Shown in pieces: positions 42,598 to 51,987 of a DNA stretch of 64,000 bases. This DNA is from Aminiphilus circumscriptus DSM 16581 (lineage in GTDB: Bacteria; Synergistota; Synergistia; Synergistales; Aminiphilaceae), in contig NZ_JAFY01000007.1 in assembly GCF_000526375.1 (NCBI RefSeq), positions 124,001 through 188,000 of the forward strand, given 5' to 3'. The position numbers were made by a program, and so were the translations under genes. Under the pieces are notes generated by a model. That model was not told the DNA's origin and did not search any database. It worked only from the letters and a program-made list of their open reading frames with translations. Positions within the stretch are counted from its first letter, which is position 1. Each line of letters opens with the position of its first letter.

Positions 42598-43706
42598 ACA
42601 TCCTGCGCTGGGGAAGACGGCGGATTCTGGATCGTTATGTCGTTTCGGAGATGCAGAGTGCCTTCGTTTTCGGCATCCTCATCTTTACCGTTCTCTTTGT
42701 CGCCGGGGGTGTGCTCTTCGAAATCGCGGACCTCATCATCGAGAGGGGTGTCTCTCTGTGGGTGGTGGTGCGGCTGTTTCTCTACAGGCTTCCCTCGGTG
42801 GTGGTGGTGGTCATTCCGCTTGCGTCCCTCCTGGCCACGCTGCTTACCTTCGGGCGGCTCTCCGCATCGAGCGAACTCGTGGCCCTGAAGGCGGCGGGGG
42901 TCTCCTTCCAGCGCATCCTCCGACCGGTATCCTTCGCCGCCGTTCTGGTGGCGCTGGGAACGCAGCTTTTCAACGAGACACTGGTGCCGTTGAGCAACCT
43001 CGCGGGAGAGCATCTCATGCGCTTCGAGGTGCTGCAGCAGCGTCCCTCGCTCGTCAAGGAGCGGATCTTTCTCCGGGAGGAGGAAGCGGGGGAATTGAAG
43101 CGTGTGGTGTACATCACGAAGCTGAAACCTCGGGCCGGGACGATGGAACAGGTTCTCGTCCAGGAGTTCGGCAAGGGACGACTCGAGCGGATTCTCTCTG
43201 CCGAAAAGGGATTTTGGCAGGATGGTGTCTGGGTTCTCGAGGACGGAAAGATCTTCGAGGTCGCTCCAAGCGGTTCCGTGGCGTTGCTTCTCACCTTCGA
43301 GCGACAGATCGTCCCGCTCCGTCTCTCTCCGGAGGAGATGGAGCGGAGCAGCAGGGATCCCGACAACATGGGACTCACGGAGATCCTGGAACAGCTCCGC
43401 ATCGTCACGGCCCAGGGAGGCGATGTCCGTCCTTTTTGGGTTTCCTTTCACATGCGTCTTGCCTTTCCCTGGGCATGCGTCGTGCTCGCCATCGTCGGTG
43501 CCGCTCTGGGGGTACGCCCTCACCGAAGCGGTACGAGCGTCGGCGTGGGGATGAGCATTCTCGTGGCCTTCGCCTTTTATGTGGTCATGTCCTTTTCCAG
43601 GGCGTTCGCCCAGGCGGGGCATCTCCCCGTGGCGCTTGGCGCCTGGATTCCGAATGTCCTCTTCCTCTTTCTGGGAGGACTGCTCGCCGCCCGGGCGAAT
43701 CGATGA
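42594..43706 (+). CDS. LPS export permease of the LptF/LptG (YjgP/YjgQ) family
   Basis: A 370-residue permease with two N-terminal and several C-terminal membrane helices around a periplasmic beta-jellyroll: DRYVVSEMQSAFVFGILIFT, RLPSVVVVVIPLASLLATLL, FGRLSASSELVALKAAGVS are typical of the family. It would pair with LptB for LPS transport. Only one copy is visible here, so its partner must lie elsewhere or it acts as homodimer. GTG start coupled to kdsC. Confidence 0.87.
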   Translation: MNILRWGRRRILDRYVVSEMQSAFVFGILIFTVLFVAGGVLFEIADLIIERGVSLWVVVRLFLYRLPSVVVVVIPLASLLATLLTFGRLSASSELVALKAAGVSFQRILRPVSFAAVLVALGTQLFNETLVPLSNLAGEHLMRFEVLQQRPSLVKERIFLREEEAGELKRVVYITKLKPRAGTMEQVLVQEFGKGRLERILSAEKGFWQDGVWVLEDGKIFEVAPSGSVALLLTFERQIVPLRLSPEEMERSSRDPDNMGLTEILEQLRIVTAQGGDVRPFWVSFHMRLAFPWACVVLAIVGAALGVRPHRSGTSVGVGMSILVAFAFYVVMSFSRAFAQAGHLPVALGAWIPNVLFLFLGGLLAARANR

Positions 43707-43720
43707 CGGAGAGGTGTGAC

Positions 43721-44563
43721 ATGGATCAGGTTGTCGCCATGATTGCCGGAGAAGGGCTTCTTCCCGTGGAGATCGCCCGGCGGCTCACGGAAGAGGAGTG
43801 CCCGCCTGTGGTCTATTCTCTGCGGGAACAGGTGGGAGCACTGTCGAAATATGCCCTCGACATCGTTCCCGTCAGCAAGATCGCTCTTGCGGATGTCCTG
43901 GAGGACATGCTTCGGCGCGGCGTCCGGCAGGTCATGCTCGCCGGGGCCGTGCCCAAGACCGTCATGTACAAATCCGCCATGATGGACAGGGCGACGAAAG
44001 CCCTTCTCGAAACGCTCTCCGTCAGGGATGACCACACCCTTCTCGCCGCCGTGGTGGCTCACCTGGAGCGGCAGAGTATCGCCGTCGTCAGCTATCGGCA
44101 TCTCATCAGGGATCTTCTCGCTCCCGAGGGACATGTGGCGGGAAGGGCGCCCACTTCTCGGGAGACGACCGATGCGGAGTACGGCAGGAAAGTGGCGGCC
44201 CGGATCGTTCCCCTTTCCTTCGGGCAGACCCTGGTCACCTCCATGGGGGCGGTGGTCGCCGTGGAGGCCATGGAAGGGACGGACGCGACGCTGCTTCGTG
44301 CGGGAAGCCTCTGCCGGGGAGGAACAGTGGTGAAAATGATGCGCCCCGACCAGGACGAGCGGTACGATCTTCCCACAGTGGGCGTACGGACGTTGCGAAC
44401 CATGGCGAGGGCGGGGCTCGGCTGTCTCGCCATCGAGGCGGAGCGCACCATCATTCTCGAACGGGAATCCTTTGTCGAGATAGCTCGTGAAGAAGGAGTT
44501 GCTGTGATTGGAATCCGTCACGATCCCTTGCCTTCGGAGAATGTGGCGTGTCCGTTTTCCTGA
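43721..44563 (+). CDS. lpxI: UDP-2,3-diacylglucosamine pyrophosphatase LpxI
   Basis: A 280-residue DUF1009 protein: VAMIAGEGLLPVEIAR at the start, QVMLAGAVPKTVMYK, and MARAGLGCLAIEAERTIILE near the C-terminus. LpxI replaces LpxH in many bacteria, converting UDP-diacylglucosamine to lipid X. ATG 43721 behind GGAGAGG gives the usual N-terminus; ATG 43703 overlapping the previous stop is the alternative. Confidence 0.9.
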   Translation: MDQVVAMIAGEGLLPVEIARRLTEEECPPVVYSLREQVGALSKYALDIVPVSKIALADVLEDMLRRGVRQVMLAGAVPKTVMYKSAMMDRATKALLETLSVRDDHTLLAAVVAHLERQSIAVVSYRHLIRDLLAPEGHVAGRAPTSRETTDAEYGRKVAARIVPLSFGQTLVTSMGAVVAVEAMEGTDATLLRAGSLCRGGTVVKMMRPDQDERYDLPTVGVRTLRTMARAGLGCLAIEAERTIILERESFVEIAREEGVAVIGIRHDPLPSENVACPFS

Positions 44564-45750
44564 GTTGTGGCGAAGCCTCGGGAGACCTTCTGGCCGCGGC
44601 CTGCATCCGGGGGTTTGCCGAAGAGGGATGTGAGGGACCCTTTTGGGGTATGCTCGGTCCCGAGAGTCGCCGTGCCGGAGGAGTTGCCTGCGCCGACTAC
44701 GGAGCATTGCACGTTCTGGGCATTTCCGAGGCGATTCGTGCCGTTCCACGGCTGTTGCGGTTGAGGGACATCCTCGTCAAGACCATTCTCCGGGAGCGCC
44801 CCGCAGTGGTGGTTCTCGTGGACAGCCCGGATTTCCATCTTCCCCTGGCGAAGCGCCTTTCGGAAAAAGGATACAGGGGACACGTTCACTACATTGCGCC
44901 CCCGACGGTCTGGGCGTGGCGACGGGGTCGGACGGGACTGCTCCGGCGCTACGTGCACCGCTGTTTTCCCCTCTTCGCCTTCGAGAACGCTTTTCTGAAC
45001 GCCCAGGGTGTGCGCAGTTCCTTTCTCGGCCATCCCCTCCTCGACGAAAAGTGGACCTCCCGGCGGGCCTCCGCGCCTCTGCGAAAGGTGGTGCTGCTTC
45101 CGGGGAGCAGAAAGAGCGAGGTGGAACGTCTTCTCCCCGTGCTGCTCCAGGTGGCGGAAGGACTTCGGATAAAGGGTGCGGAACCCCTCGTCTCCGTGGC
45201 ACCGGCTCTTTCGGGAGTGGTTCGCCGTCGTCTCGCCGACGCCTGCCGGAACATCGGCTTGTCCGGCACGCTTTCCCGGGAGGGAGAGCCCGCGGTGTTC
45301 CGGCTCGCGTCCGACTCGTCCGCCGTGCCCGGAGATCCTTCCCGGGAAAGCGCCCGGGCGTTGTTGGCCGAGGCGGACGCGGCGGTGGGCGCCTGTGGGA
45401 CTGTTGCGGTGGAGGCGTTACTGCAGCGGCGTTTCATGGTGGTCCTCTACAGGGGGTCCTGGATTTCGAACCTGGTGTACCGTACGTGCGTCCGTACTCC
45501 CTTTGTGGCCGTGCCGAATCTCCTCTGCGGAAGGGCGGTCTATCCCGAATTGCTTCAGGACGAAGTACGCTCCAAAAGAATTCTCGAGGTGCTCGATCAG
45601 TGGAACTCCAGGGCGGACGTGCGGAGGACCGTGAATTCGCTGCTGGAGCGGGGCCGTGCCGCCCTGGGATCTCCCGGTGTGGCACGCTTCTGGGCCAGGA
45701 CGATGCTGGAGGATCGCCGCGCATGTTCCGCAGCGCGCTTCTCCTCGTAA
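44548..45750 (+). CDS. lpxB: Lipid-A-disaccharide synthase LpxB
   Basis: A 400-residue GT19 enzyme with FLSCGEASGDLLAAA, GISEAIRAVPRLLRL, VVLVDSPDFHLPLAKRL, YIAPPTVWAWRRGR, SSFLGHPLLDE and LLPGSRKSEVERLLPVLL. It condenses UDP-diacylglucosamine and lipid X. A GTG start overlaps lpxI by 16 bases and it overlaps the next gene by 28 bases. Confidence 0.93.
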   Translation: MSVFLSCGEASGDLLAAACIRGFAEEGCEGPFWGMLGPESRRAGGVACADYGALHVLGISEAIRAVPRLLRLRDILVKTILRERPAVVVLVDSPDFHLPLAKRLSEKGYRGHVHYIAPPTVWAWRRGRTGLLRRYVHRCFPLFAFENAFLNAQGVRSSFLGHPLLDEKWTSRRASAPLRKVVLLPGSRKSEVERLLPVLLQVAEGLRIKGAEPLVSVAPALSGVVRRRLADACRNIGLSGTLSREGEPAVFRLASDSSAVPGDPSRESARALLAEADAAVGACGTVAVEALLQRRFMVVLYRGSWISNLVYRTCVRTPFVAVPNLLCGRAVYPELLQDEVRSKRILEVLDQWNSRADVRRTVNSLLERGRAALGSPGVARFWARTMLEDRRACSAARFSS

Positions 45751-46916
45751 ACGGCCCGGGAGAACTCTGGGGATGGGCGAGACCGCTCCTCGTCGAGCTG
45801 CAGCGACGGAAGGTGCACGTGGCGGTTCGCCTGCTTCCCTGCCAGTTCTCCTCGGGAAGGGAGCGCGCCGCGCTGGGGAGCTTTTCCGGTCTCCATGTCG
45901 TCGGCCCCGGAGGAGCCCTTGCCACGCTGCTCGCCAGAGAAGAGCGCACCGCCGTCTCCGAGGGAGTCCCTCCTCCGGAGGTTCTGTACCAGATGGGAGG
46001 AGATCTCTGGATGGGGCGTTCACTGGCGAAGCGCTTTCGCGTTCCTCTGGTGACGTACTCCTATGCCCCCAAGAAGGGCATGCGAGATCGTGCGCTGGTC
46101 TCCACGGCCTTTGCGGAGATGCTGCCGGCGTTCCATCGGGCGGGAATTTCTCCGCATCTCGTGGGAGATCTTGTGAAGGATGCACTTCGGCTGGATGAGA
46201 AGCAGGGGAACGTTTCTCCCTGGAGGAGGAAGGGTGCCTTCCGGATCGTCCTTTTTCCGGGGAGTCGTCCCGCCATTCGGAACGCCGCCAGGGCGTTTCT
46301 CCGAAGAACCGTGGAACATCTGGAAAGACGTGCCGGGCCGCTGGATGTGGTGACGCTCCTCTCGCCTTTCGCGGAGGCGGAGGAATTCACGGCTTGGGAG
46401 AACGAAGGACTCTCTCCCGTCGCCGAAGGCGCAGGGGCTGTGCTTCCTGGGGCGCATCTCGCCCTTACACAGCCGGGGACCAACACAATGGAGCTCCTCC
46501 ATACAGGAACGCCGGCGCTTGTGGTCGTTCCGGAGGAGTTTTTCTCCGTAGTTCCTCTCGCGGGGGTTGCGGGATTGCTCGGACGTATGCCTCTCGTGGG
46601 GAAGATGCTCCGGAGACACGCTCTTTCGCGACTGGCGACAGCCTTGCCTCGTCTCTCCTGGCCGAACCGTCTCGCCGGCAGAGAGATCCTTCCGGAGTTC
46701 GTCGGAGCGGTGACGCCGGAACGTCTTGGAGAGGTCGCGGCGTCACTCCTGGAGGACCGGGCGCGCCTCGGGGCGATCAGAGAGGAACTGCGCGCCCTGG
46801 AAGGGCGCTGTGATGTCCCGGGGGAACACGGTGCCGCCGTGCGCCTGGTCGATCTGACGGAAGAGCTTCTTTCCCGGGGGGCATTGCGGGAAAGAACGGC
46901 GGATCTTCCGCGATGA
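45723..46916 (+). CDS. LpxB-related GT-B glycosyltransferase, second paralogue
   Basis: A 397-residue GT-B protein distantly like LpxB. It begins LLVNGPGELWGWARPLLVEL, has LLPCQFSSGRERAAL, PEVLYQMGGDLWMGRSLAKR, LFPGSRPAIRNAARAF and a nucleotide-sugar region ALTQPGTNTMELLHTGTPAL. Proteins starting NGPGEL with a VxPCxFASG-type motif are known to me mainly from cyanobacteria, annotated lipid-A-disaccharide synthase-related. Role unknown; it may act on lipid A precursors or another lipid-linked sugar. Overlaps lpxB. Confidence 0.75.
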   Translation: MFRSALLLVNGPGELWGWARPLLVELQRRKVHVAVRLLPCQFSSGRERAALGSFSGLHVVGPGGALATLLAREERTAVSEGVPPPEVLYQMGGDLWMGRSLAKRFRVPLVTYSYAPKKGMRDRALVSTAFAEMLPAFHRAGISPHLVGDLVKDALRLDEKQGNVSPWRRKGAFRIVLFPGSRPAIRNAARAFLRRTVEHLERRAGPLDVVTLLSPFAEAEEFTAWENEGLSPVAEGAGAVLPGAHLALTQPGTNTMELLHTGTPALVVVPEEFFSVVPLAGVAGLLGRMPLVGKMLRRHALSRLATALPRLSWPNRLAGREILPEFVGAVTPERLGEVAASLLEDRARLGAIREELRALEGRCDVPGEHGAAVRLVDLTEELLSRGALRERTADLPR

Positions 46917-47056
46917 CTGGAATGGCCTCTTGGAGCAAGCGGGTCTGAAAAGATACCTTTTGGGGCTTCTCCCGGAGTGATGTTTCGATATGCCCGTACG
47001 CGGCCTCCGGACGATTTTCGTAAAAATTAAAGAAGTGTAAAAATAAAGGAGATTTC

Positions 47057-48811
47057 ATGAAGAACACCACCAGGTCGCTCTACCTTCGACTTCTCGCCTA
47101 TGCAAGGCCCTATGGACGGCGTATCGGCGCCGCCGTGGCGTGCATGGTTCTTGCCTCTCTCTTCGGCGTGGTGCCGCCCTGGCTTCTCAAGAATGTGGTG
47201 GACGACGTGCTCATCGGGCGCCACACGGGGACGCTCAATCTCCTCAGCGTGGGTATCGTTCTGCTCTATTTCGGGAAGGCCGTGTTTGCCTATGGACAGC
47301 GTTATCTCATGACCTGGGTGGGGCAGCGGGTCATTCTGGATATTCGAGTGCTCCTCTACGACCACATTCAGCGCATGTCCCTCTCCTACATTCACGGAAA
47401 ACGAGTGGGAGAGCTGCTCTCACGCATCACCAACGACGTGAATGTGCTCCAGGACATGGTCACCTCCGTGGTGGTGGATCTCGTTGTCCAGGGGGTCACC
47501 TTTCTGGGTATGCTCGGTTTTCTCCTCTATATCAACTGGCGATTGACCCTGGTGGCCTTCGCGATTCTTCCCGTGGCGGCCCTTGTGATCGAACGGACAT
47601 CGAAATATCTGCGCAAAGTGGGGCACGAGGTGCAGGAGCAGCTTGCCCGGGTGGCTGCCATCGCCCAGGAAGCGCTCTCCAGCCTGCGCATCGTCCATTC
47701 CTTCGTTACCGAGGAGGAGGAGCTGCGACGGTTCCGCCTGCAGAATCAGGCGAATTTCAGCGCTCTCATGCGGGGAACCCAGGTCTTTGCCGTACTCGAC
47801 GGTGCCGTGGAGGTCGTGCTCGTGACGGCCCTGGCGTTCATCCTCTGGCTTGGAGGGCGGGATGTCATCTCCGGCGAACTCACCCCGGGAGAACTCATCG
47901 CTTTTCTCGGTTATCTCGGATTCATGGTGCAGCCCATCCGCATTCTCACCCGGTTGGTGAGTCGCATTCAGCAGGCTCTCGCCGCGACGGAGCGCATCTT
48001 CGAGATTCTGGACAAGCCGGCGGAGATCGCCTCTCCGCCGGGAGCGATCGTTCCGGAGCGTCTCCGGGGCGAGGTGCGCTTCGAGAACGTCCATTTCGCC
48101 TACGAGTCGGGGCAGTGGATTCTACGGGGCATCGATTTCCATGTGAACCCCGGGGAGATGATCGCCCTGGTGGGACCGACCGGGGGCGGCAAGACAACCC
48201 TGTCGGATCTGATCCCCCGTTTCTACGATCCCCAAAGGGGGCGCGTGCTTGTGGACGGCGAGGACGTGCGACGACTGCATCTTCCGTCCCTGCGGAGACA
48301 GATCGGCATCGTCCCCCAGGATCCGGTGTTGCTGAAGGGAAGCATCGCCTTCAACATCGGCTACGGCTGTCCCGAGGCGGATTCAGAGCGTCTCTGCGCC
48401 GCCGCCCGCATCGCGGGCATCCACGAGTTCATCGTCTCCCTTCCGCAGGGATACGACACGGAGGTGGGCGAACGGGGGGTCCTTCTCAGCGGAGGACAGC
48501 GCCAGCGCATCGCCATCGCCCGGGCCGTCGTTCGGGACCCGCGCATCCTCATTCTGGACGAGGCCACCTCCTCTCTGGACTCGGAGGTGGAACATCTCAT
48601 TCAGGAAGCGCTCTCCGGGGCGATGAAAGGGCGTACGTCCCTGGTCATCGCGCACCGCCTTTCCACGGTGGTGCGCGCCGACAGGATCCTCGTCCTCGTG
48701 GACGGACGCATCGTGGAGGAAGGTTCTCACGAGACGCTGCTGCGGCGGGACGGGGCCTACGCGAAGCTCTTTGCGCTTCAGTTCGGAGGAGGCAATGGGT
48801 CGGCTTCTTGA
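47057..48811 (+). CDS. msbA: ABC transporter, MsbA-like lipid A flippase
   Basis: A 584-residue half-transporter: six membrane helices (about 20-300) then an ATPase with Walker A GPTGGGKTTLSDLIPRF, Q-loop IVPQDPVLLKGSIAFNI, signature LLSGGQRQRIAIARA, Walker B RILILDEATSSLD and H-loop IAHRLSTV. Location between lpxB-type genes and lpxK indicates the MsbA role. The AT-rich leader (about 47018-47056, including AAAGGAG) stands out in this GC-rich region. Overlaps lpxK by 17 bases. Confidence 0.9.
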   Translation: MKNTTRSLYLRLLAYARPYGRRIGAAVACMVLASLFGVVPPWLLKNVVDDVLIGRHTGTLNLLSVGIVLLYFGKAVFAYGQRYLMTWVGQRVILDIRVLLYDHIQRMSLSYIHGKRVGELLSRITNDVNVLQDMVTSVVVDLVVQGVTFLGMLGFLLYINWRLTLVAFAILPVAALVIERTSKYLRKVGHEVQEQLARVAAIAQEALSSLRIVHSFVTEEEELRRFRLQNQANFSALMRGTQVFAVLDGAVEVVLVTALAFILWLGGRDVISGELTPGELIAFLGYLGFMVQPIRILTRLVSRIQQALAATERIFEILDKPAEIASPPGAIVPERLRGEVRFENVHFAYESGQWILRGIDFHVNPGEMIALVGPTGGGKTTLSDLIPRFYDPQRGRVLVDGEDVRRLHLPSLRRQIGIVPQDPVLLKGSIAFNIGYGCPEADSERLCAAARIAGIHEFIVSLPQGYDTEVGERGVLLSGGQRQRIAIARAVVRDPRILILDEATSSLDSEVEHLIQEALSGAMKGRTSLVIAHRLSTVVRADRILVLVDGRIVEEGSHETLLRRDGAYAKLFALQFGGGNGSAS

Positions 48812-51164
48812 GAGCTTTCTCACCTTCGCCAGAGGTGAGCGTCCAGGAGGATTGTGGACTCTCCTCGCCCCCCTCGGAGGCATTGCCTCCATGGGAACGT
48901 GGTGCCGTAACTTCTGCTACGACCACGGCCTCTTCGCCCAATGGGAGATGCCACTCCCGGTGATCAGCGTGGGAAATCTCACCCTGGGCGGAACGAACAA
49001 AACGCCCTTCGTGGCGGCCATCACGGAAACACTCCTCGCGGCGGAACTCGCGCCGGGCATCGTGAGCCGGGGATACGGCGGATCCGCCCGGGGTGTCGTG
49101 CTGGTTCAGGGCGGGAAGGGGGAGCGGAGTGAGGTGGGGGACGAACCGCTGCTCCTCTCGAAAATGCTCCCCACCGTTCCGGTGGCGGTGGCCACCGATA
49201 AGATTCGGGGTGTGACCGCCCTTCGCGAGCGGGGATGCCGCATCGTCGTCGCGGATGACGCTTTTCAGCACCGGCGCATGGGAAGGGATGCGGACATCGT
49301 CCTCATCGATGCCACCTGTCCCTTCGGCAACGGAAGGCATTTTCCTGCGGGGATCCTTCGGGAACATCTGCAGGCTCTGGAGCGGGCCTCCCTCGTGGTC
49401 ATCACCAAGGCGGATCAGATTTCGCAAGAAATTCTGGAACCCCTCGAAGAGGGGCTGGAAAAGGTTGTTCCGCGGAAACGGCTCTTTCGGTCCAGCATCG
49501 TCCTTAAGGAATGGTTTCGCTTCGACGAGGGAGAGTGGCGGCGTTCCTCCGAGCCTCCGTGCCGACGACGCGCCTTTGCCTTTTCCGCCATAGGCAGCCC
49601 CAGAAGCTTCATCCACGTTCTCGAAGAACTCGGGATAAAACTTGTAGGGACGTGCTCGTTTCGGGATCATCACCATTACACGGCGGAGGATCTGGCGGCG
49701 GTGGAGGCGAGGACGGGTGAGCGTGGCGCGGAGATTCTCATCTGTACCGAGAAGGACACGTACAATCTTCCCGCAGGGTACGTTCCATCTCTGCCGCTCT
49801 GGTATCCCCGGGTGGGGACCGTGATCGAGAATCCCCTCCGCTTCTGGCAGGCATTGAAGGAGATTCTTCGCCCCAAAATCATCGTCGCCTCCAACGGCTA
49901 CGGTGAGGATGCCATTGGGGCATTGCTGGCCGCACGGCTTCGGGAACGTTTCCCCGGAGCGGCGGTGTCCGCTTTCGCCCTTGTGGGACACGGCGCCGCG
50001 TACCTGAAACAGGACATTCCCGTGTGTTCGCCTCCGGTGGAGACGCCGAGCGGCGGCATTGTCAAGTACAGCTGGAGGGAGTTCGCGAGGGACCTCCGCG
50101 GGGGTCTCCTCACCCATATTGGAAGACAACTTCGGAGATGGGGACATCTGCGGGGACGTATCCGCTCCGTTCTCTGCGTCGGCGATGTCTATCTTCTTCT
50201 GCAGGTTCTTGCCGGGCAGGGACAGGTTCCTCTCCTCCTCGCCACGGCCAAGAGCGTTCATCTCGGGGGGCACTGGAGAATCGAGAGATTCCTTCTCCGT
50301 TATCGCGCCCGGAGAGTCTGGACCAGAGACGAGGCGACACTGGAGCAGCTCCTCCGCTCCCGCGTCGCCGCCACCTACGGCGGAAATCCCATCATGGATC
50401 TCGTCGAGGAGAACATCCTCGGAGAACAGAACGGGACGCGCTTTTTCCCAAAGGCGAAGGATGACGGGGTCTCCGCGGCGAAACCCCATCTCCTGGAAGG
50501 GGCGTCGCAATGGATTCTTCTACTTCCCGGGAGTCGTCTTCGGGCCTACGAGGACGTGGCGTTGCTCCTGGCCACGGCGGAATGTCTCGGAGAGCGCTGT
50601 GTTGCAAAAAGAGACACCGCCGTGCCCCGGTTTCTTCTCGTCGTGGCGCCCACACTGGAATCTCCCCGTCTGGTTGCCGAGGCGACGCGGCGGGGATGGG
50701 CCGAACGGAGAATTTTCCGGCGCGGAAGAAACGTCCTCGTCTTGGAGAAGGAAAAGTCCTGGGGTAGGCTTTCGGTGGAGCTTTCCGACGAGTCCGTGGC
50801 GAAGGTTGCCTCCGGAGCCCGTCTCGTCATCGGTCTCGGCGGCACGGCGAACCAGATCTGCGCGGGGCTCGGCGTCCCCGTCGTCTCCATTCTGGAGAAG
50901 GGGAAGCTCGTTCAGAAGAAACTGCTTCGGGACGCGGAAGTTCTTGTCCCCCCCTCACCGGAGGATCTTTCGGAGGCGGCGGAGCGCATCCTCGAGGACG
51001 CAACGCTTCATGCCGCCATGAGTGACGCGGGAAGACGGGCCATGGGGCGCCCCGGAGCACTTGGCGATGTGGAGACCTATGCGGCGGAGTGTCTCGGCTG
51101 GGCTCTCCGACACGATGTCTACAAAGAGCTGTGCGCGTTTCTCGCGAAGGAGGAACTGAAGTGA
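48795..51164 (+). CDS. lpxK: Tetraacyldisaccharide 4'-kinase LpxK fused to an LpxB-related domain
   Basis: A 789-residue protein. Residues 1-355 are LpxK: GTWCRNFCYDHGLF, the P-loop region ISVGNLTLGGTNKTPFV, GIVSRGYGG, DEPLLLSKMLP, VVADDAFQHRRMGRD and ICTEKDTYNL. The usual GGxGKT reads GGTNKT, with Asn for Gly before Lys. Residues 356-789 are a second enzyme-like domain starting KIIVASNGYGEDAIGALLA, with FALVGHGAAYL, VLCVGDVYLLL, ATYGGNPIMD, LLLPGSRLRAYED and LVIGLGGTANQICAGLG, which resembles the lipid-A-disaccharide synthase-related family of cyanobacteria and Deinococcus (TIGR03492 as I recall). One frame with no stop joins both. Confidence 0.88.
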   Translation: MGRLLESFLTFARGERPGGLWTLLAPLGGIASMGTWCRNFCYDHGLFAQWEMPLPVISVGNLTLGGTNKTPFVAAITETLLAAELAPGIVSRGYGGSARGVVLVQGGKGERSEVGDEPLLLSKMLPTVPVAVATDKIRGVTALRERGCRIVVADDAFQHRRMGRDADIVLIDATCPFGNGRHFPAGILREHLQALERASLVVITKADQISQEILEPLEEGLEKVVPRKRLFRSSIVLKEWFRFDEGEWRRSSEPPCRRRAFAFSAIGSPRSFIHVLEELGIKLVGTCSFRDHHHYTAEDLAAVEARTGERGAEILICTEKDTYNLPAGYVPSLPLWYPRVGTVIENPLRFWQALKEILRPKIIVASNGYGEDAIGALLAARLRERFPGAAVSAFALVGHGAAYLKQDIPVCSPPVETPSGGIVKYSWREFARDLRGGLLTHIGRQLRRWGHLRGRIRSVLCVGDVYLLLQVLAGQGQVPLLLATAKSVHLGGHWRIERFLLRYRARRVWTRDEATLEQLLRSRVAATYGGNPIMDLVEENILGEQNGTRFFPKAKDDGVSAAKPHLLEGASQWILLLPGSRLRAYEDVALLLATAECLGERCVAKRDTAVPRFLLVVAPTLESPRLVAEATRRGWAERRIFRRGRNVLVLEKEKSWGRLSVELSDESVAKVASGARLVIGLGGTANQICAGLGVPVVSILEKGKLVQKKLLRDAEVLVPPSPEDLSEAAERILEDATLHAAMSDAGRRAMGRPGALGDVETYAAECLGWALRHDVYKELCAFLAKEELK

Positions 51165-51967
51165 AGACACTGGCTGTCATTCCCGCCCGGTACGCGAGTA
51201 CTCGTCTTCCGGGCAAACCTCTCGTCGTGGTGGGAGGAATTCCTCTCGTCGTGCGTGTTTTTCGGGGGCTCGCCTCCTGTCGTCGGGTGGATCGGGTCGT
51301 CGTCGCCGTGGACGACGACCGTGTCGCCAAGGTGGTCCGTGACGCCGGGGGCGAGGCTGTCTTTACCCCCCCGGACCTGCCCAGCGGCGGTGACCGGGTG
51401 GCCTACGTGGCGGAGCGGGAACCCTCCTTCGATCTGGTGGTGAACGTCCAGGTGGATGATCCCCTCGTGGGCCCGGATATGGTGGATCCTCTCGTGGACA
51501 TTCTCTCGGAGGACCCTTCCTGCGATGTGGCCTTGTTGGTTCGAGCCATCGAGGACCGAAAAGAGGTGAACGATCCGGGCGTGGTGAAGGTGGTGCTCGA
51601 CCTTCAGGGGCGTCCCCTCTATTTCAGCCGTTCTCCCATTCCCTATCCGAGAAACGAGGGAGGGCGCTGGTTCAAGCATATCGGTCCCTACGCCTACCGC
51701 AGGGATTTCCTGCTGGCCTTCGCCGGATGGGAACCCACTCCCCTGGAGAGGACGGAGAGTCTGGAAATGCTCCGCATGCTCGAGCGCGGGCACAAGATTC
51801 GCGCCGTCGCCGCTCCCAGGGATACCGTGGAGATCGACACCCCCGAGGACGTGGCGGCCTGCGAGACCTGGTTCGACCGTTTCGGTGACGTCCCGTGGGA
51901 AACCCCGTGGAACAAGGGAAAGAGCGATGGCTCCTCCGGCTACGCATGCGGCGGATGTTCGAACTAG
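51161..51967 (+). CDS. kdsB: 3-deoxy-manno-octulosonate cytidylyltransferase KdsB (possibly 8-amino-Kdo type)
   Basis: A 268-residue nucleotidyltransferase with [16 protein letters not shown], the core [17 protein letters not shown] (usual form NVQGDEP), [24 protein letters not shown] and [10 protein letters not shown]. It activates Kdo as CMP-Kdo. The altered acidic motif (GDE to VDD) and the nearby dehydrogenase/aminotransferase pair suggest it may accept Kdo8N. GTG start coupled to lpxK (GTGA). The C-terminus has an unusual Gly/Cys/Ser-rich tail. Confidence 0.9.
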   Translation: MKTLAVIPARYASTRLPGKPLVVVGGIPLVVRVFRGLASCRRVDRVVVAVDDDRVAKVVRDAGGEAVFTPPDLPSGGDRVAYVAEREPSFDLVVNVQVDDPLVGPDMVDPLVDILSEDPSCDVALLVRAIEDRKEVNDPGVVKVVLDLQGRPLYFSRSPIPYPRNEGGRWFKHIGPYAYRRDFLLAFAGWEPTPLERTESLEMLRMLERGHKIRAVAAPRDTVEIDTPEDVAACETWFDRFGDVPWETPWNKGKSDGSSGYACGGCSN

Positions 51968-51987
51968 ACGGAGAGGAGCGGAAACAC

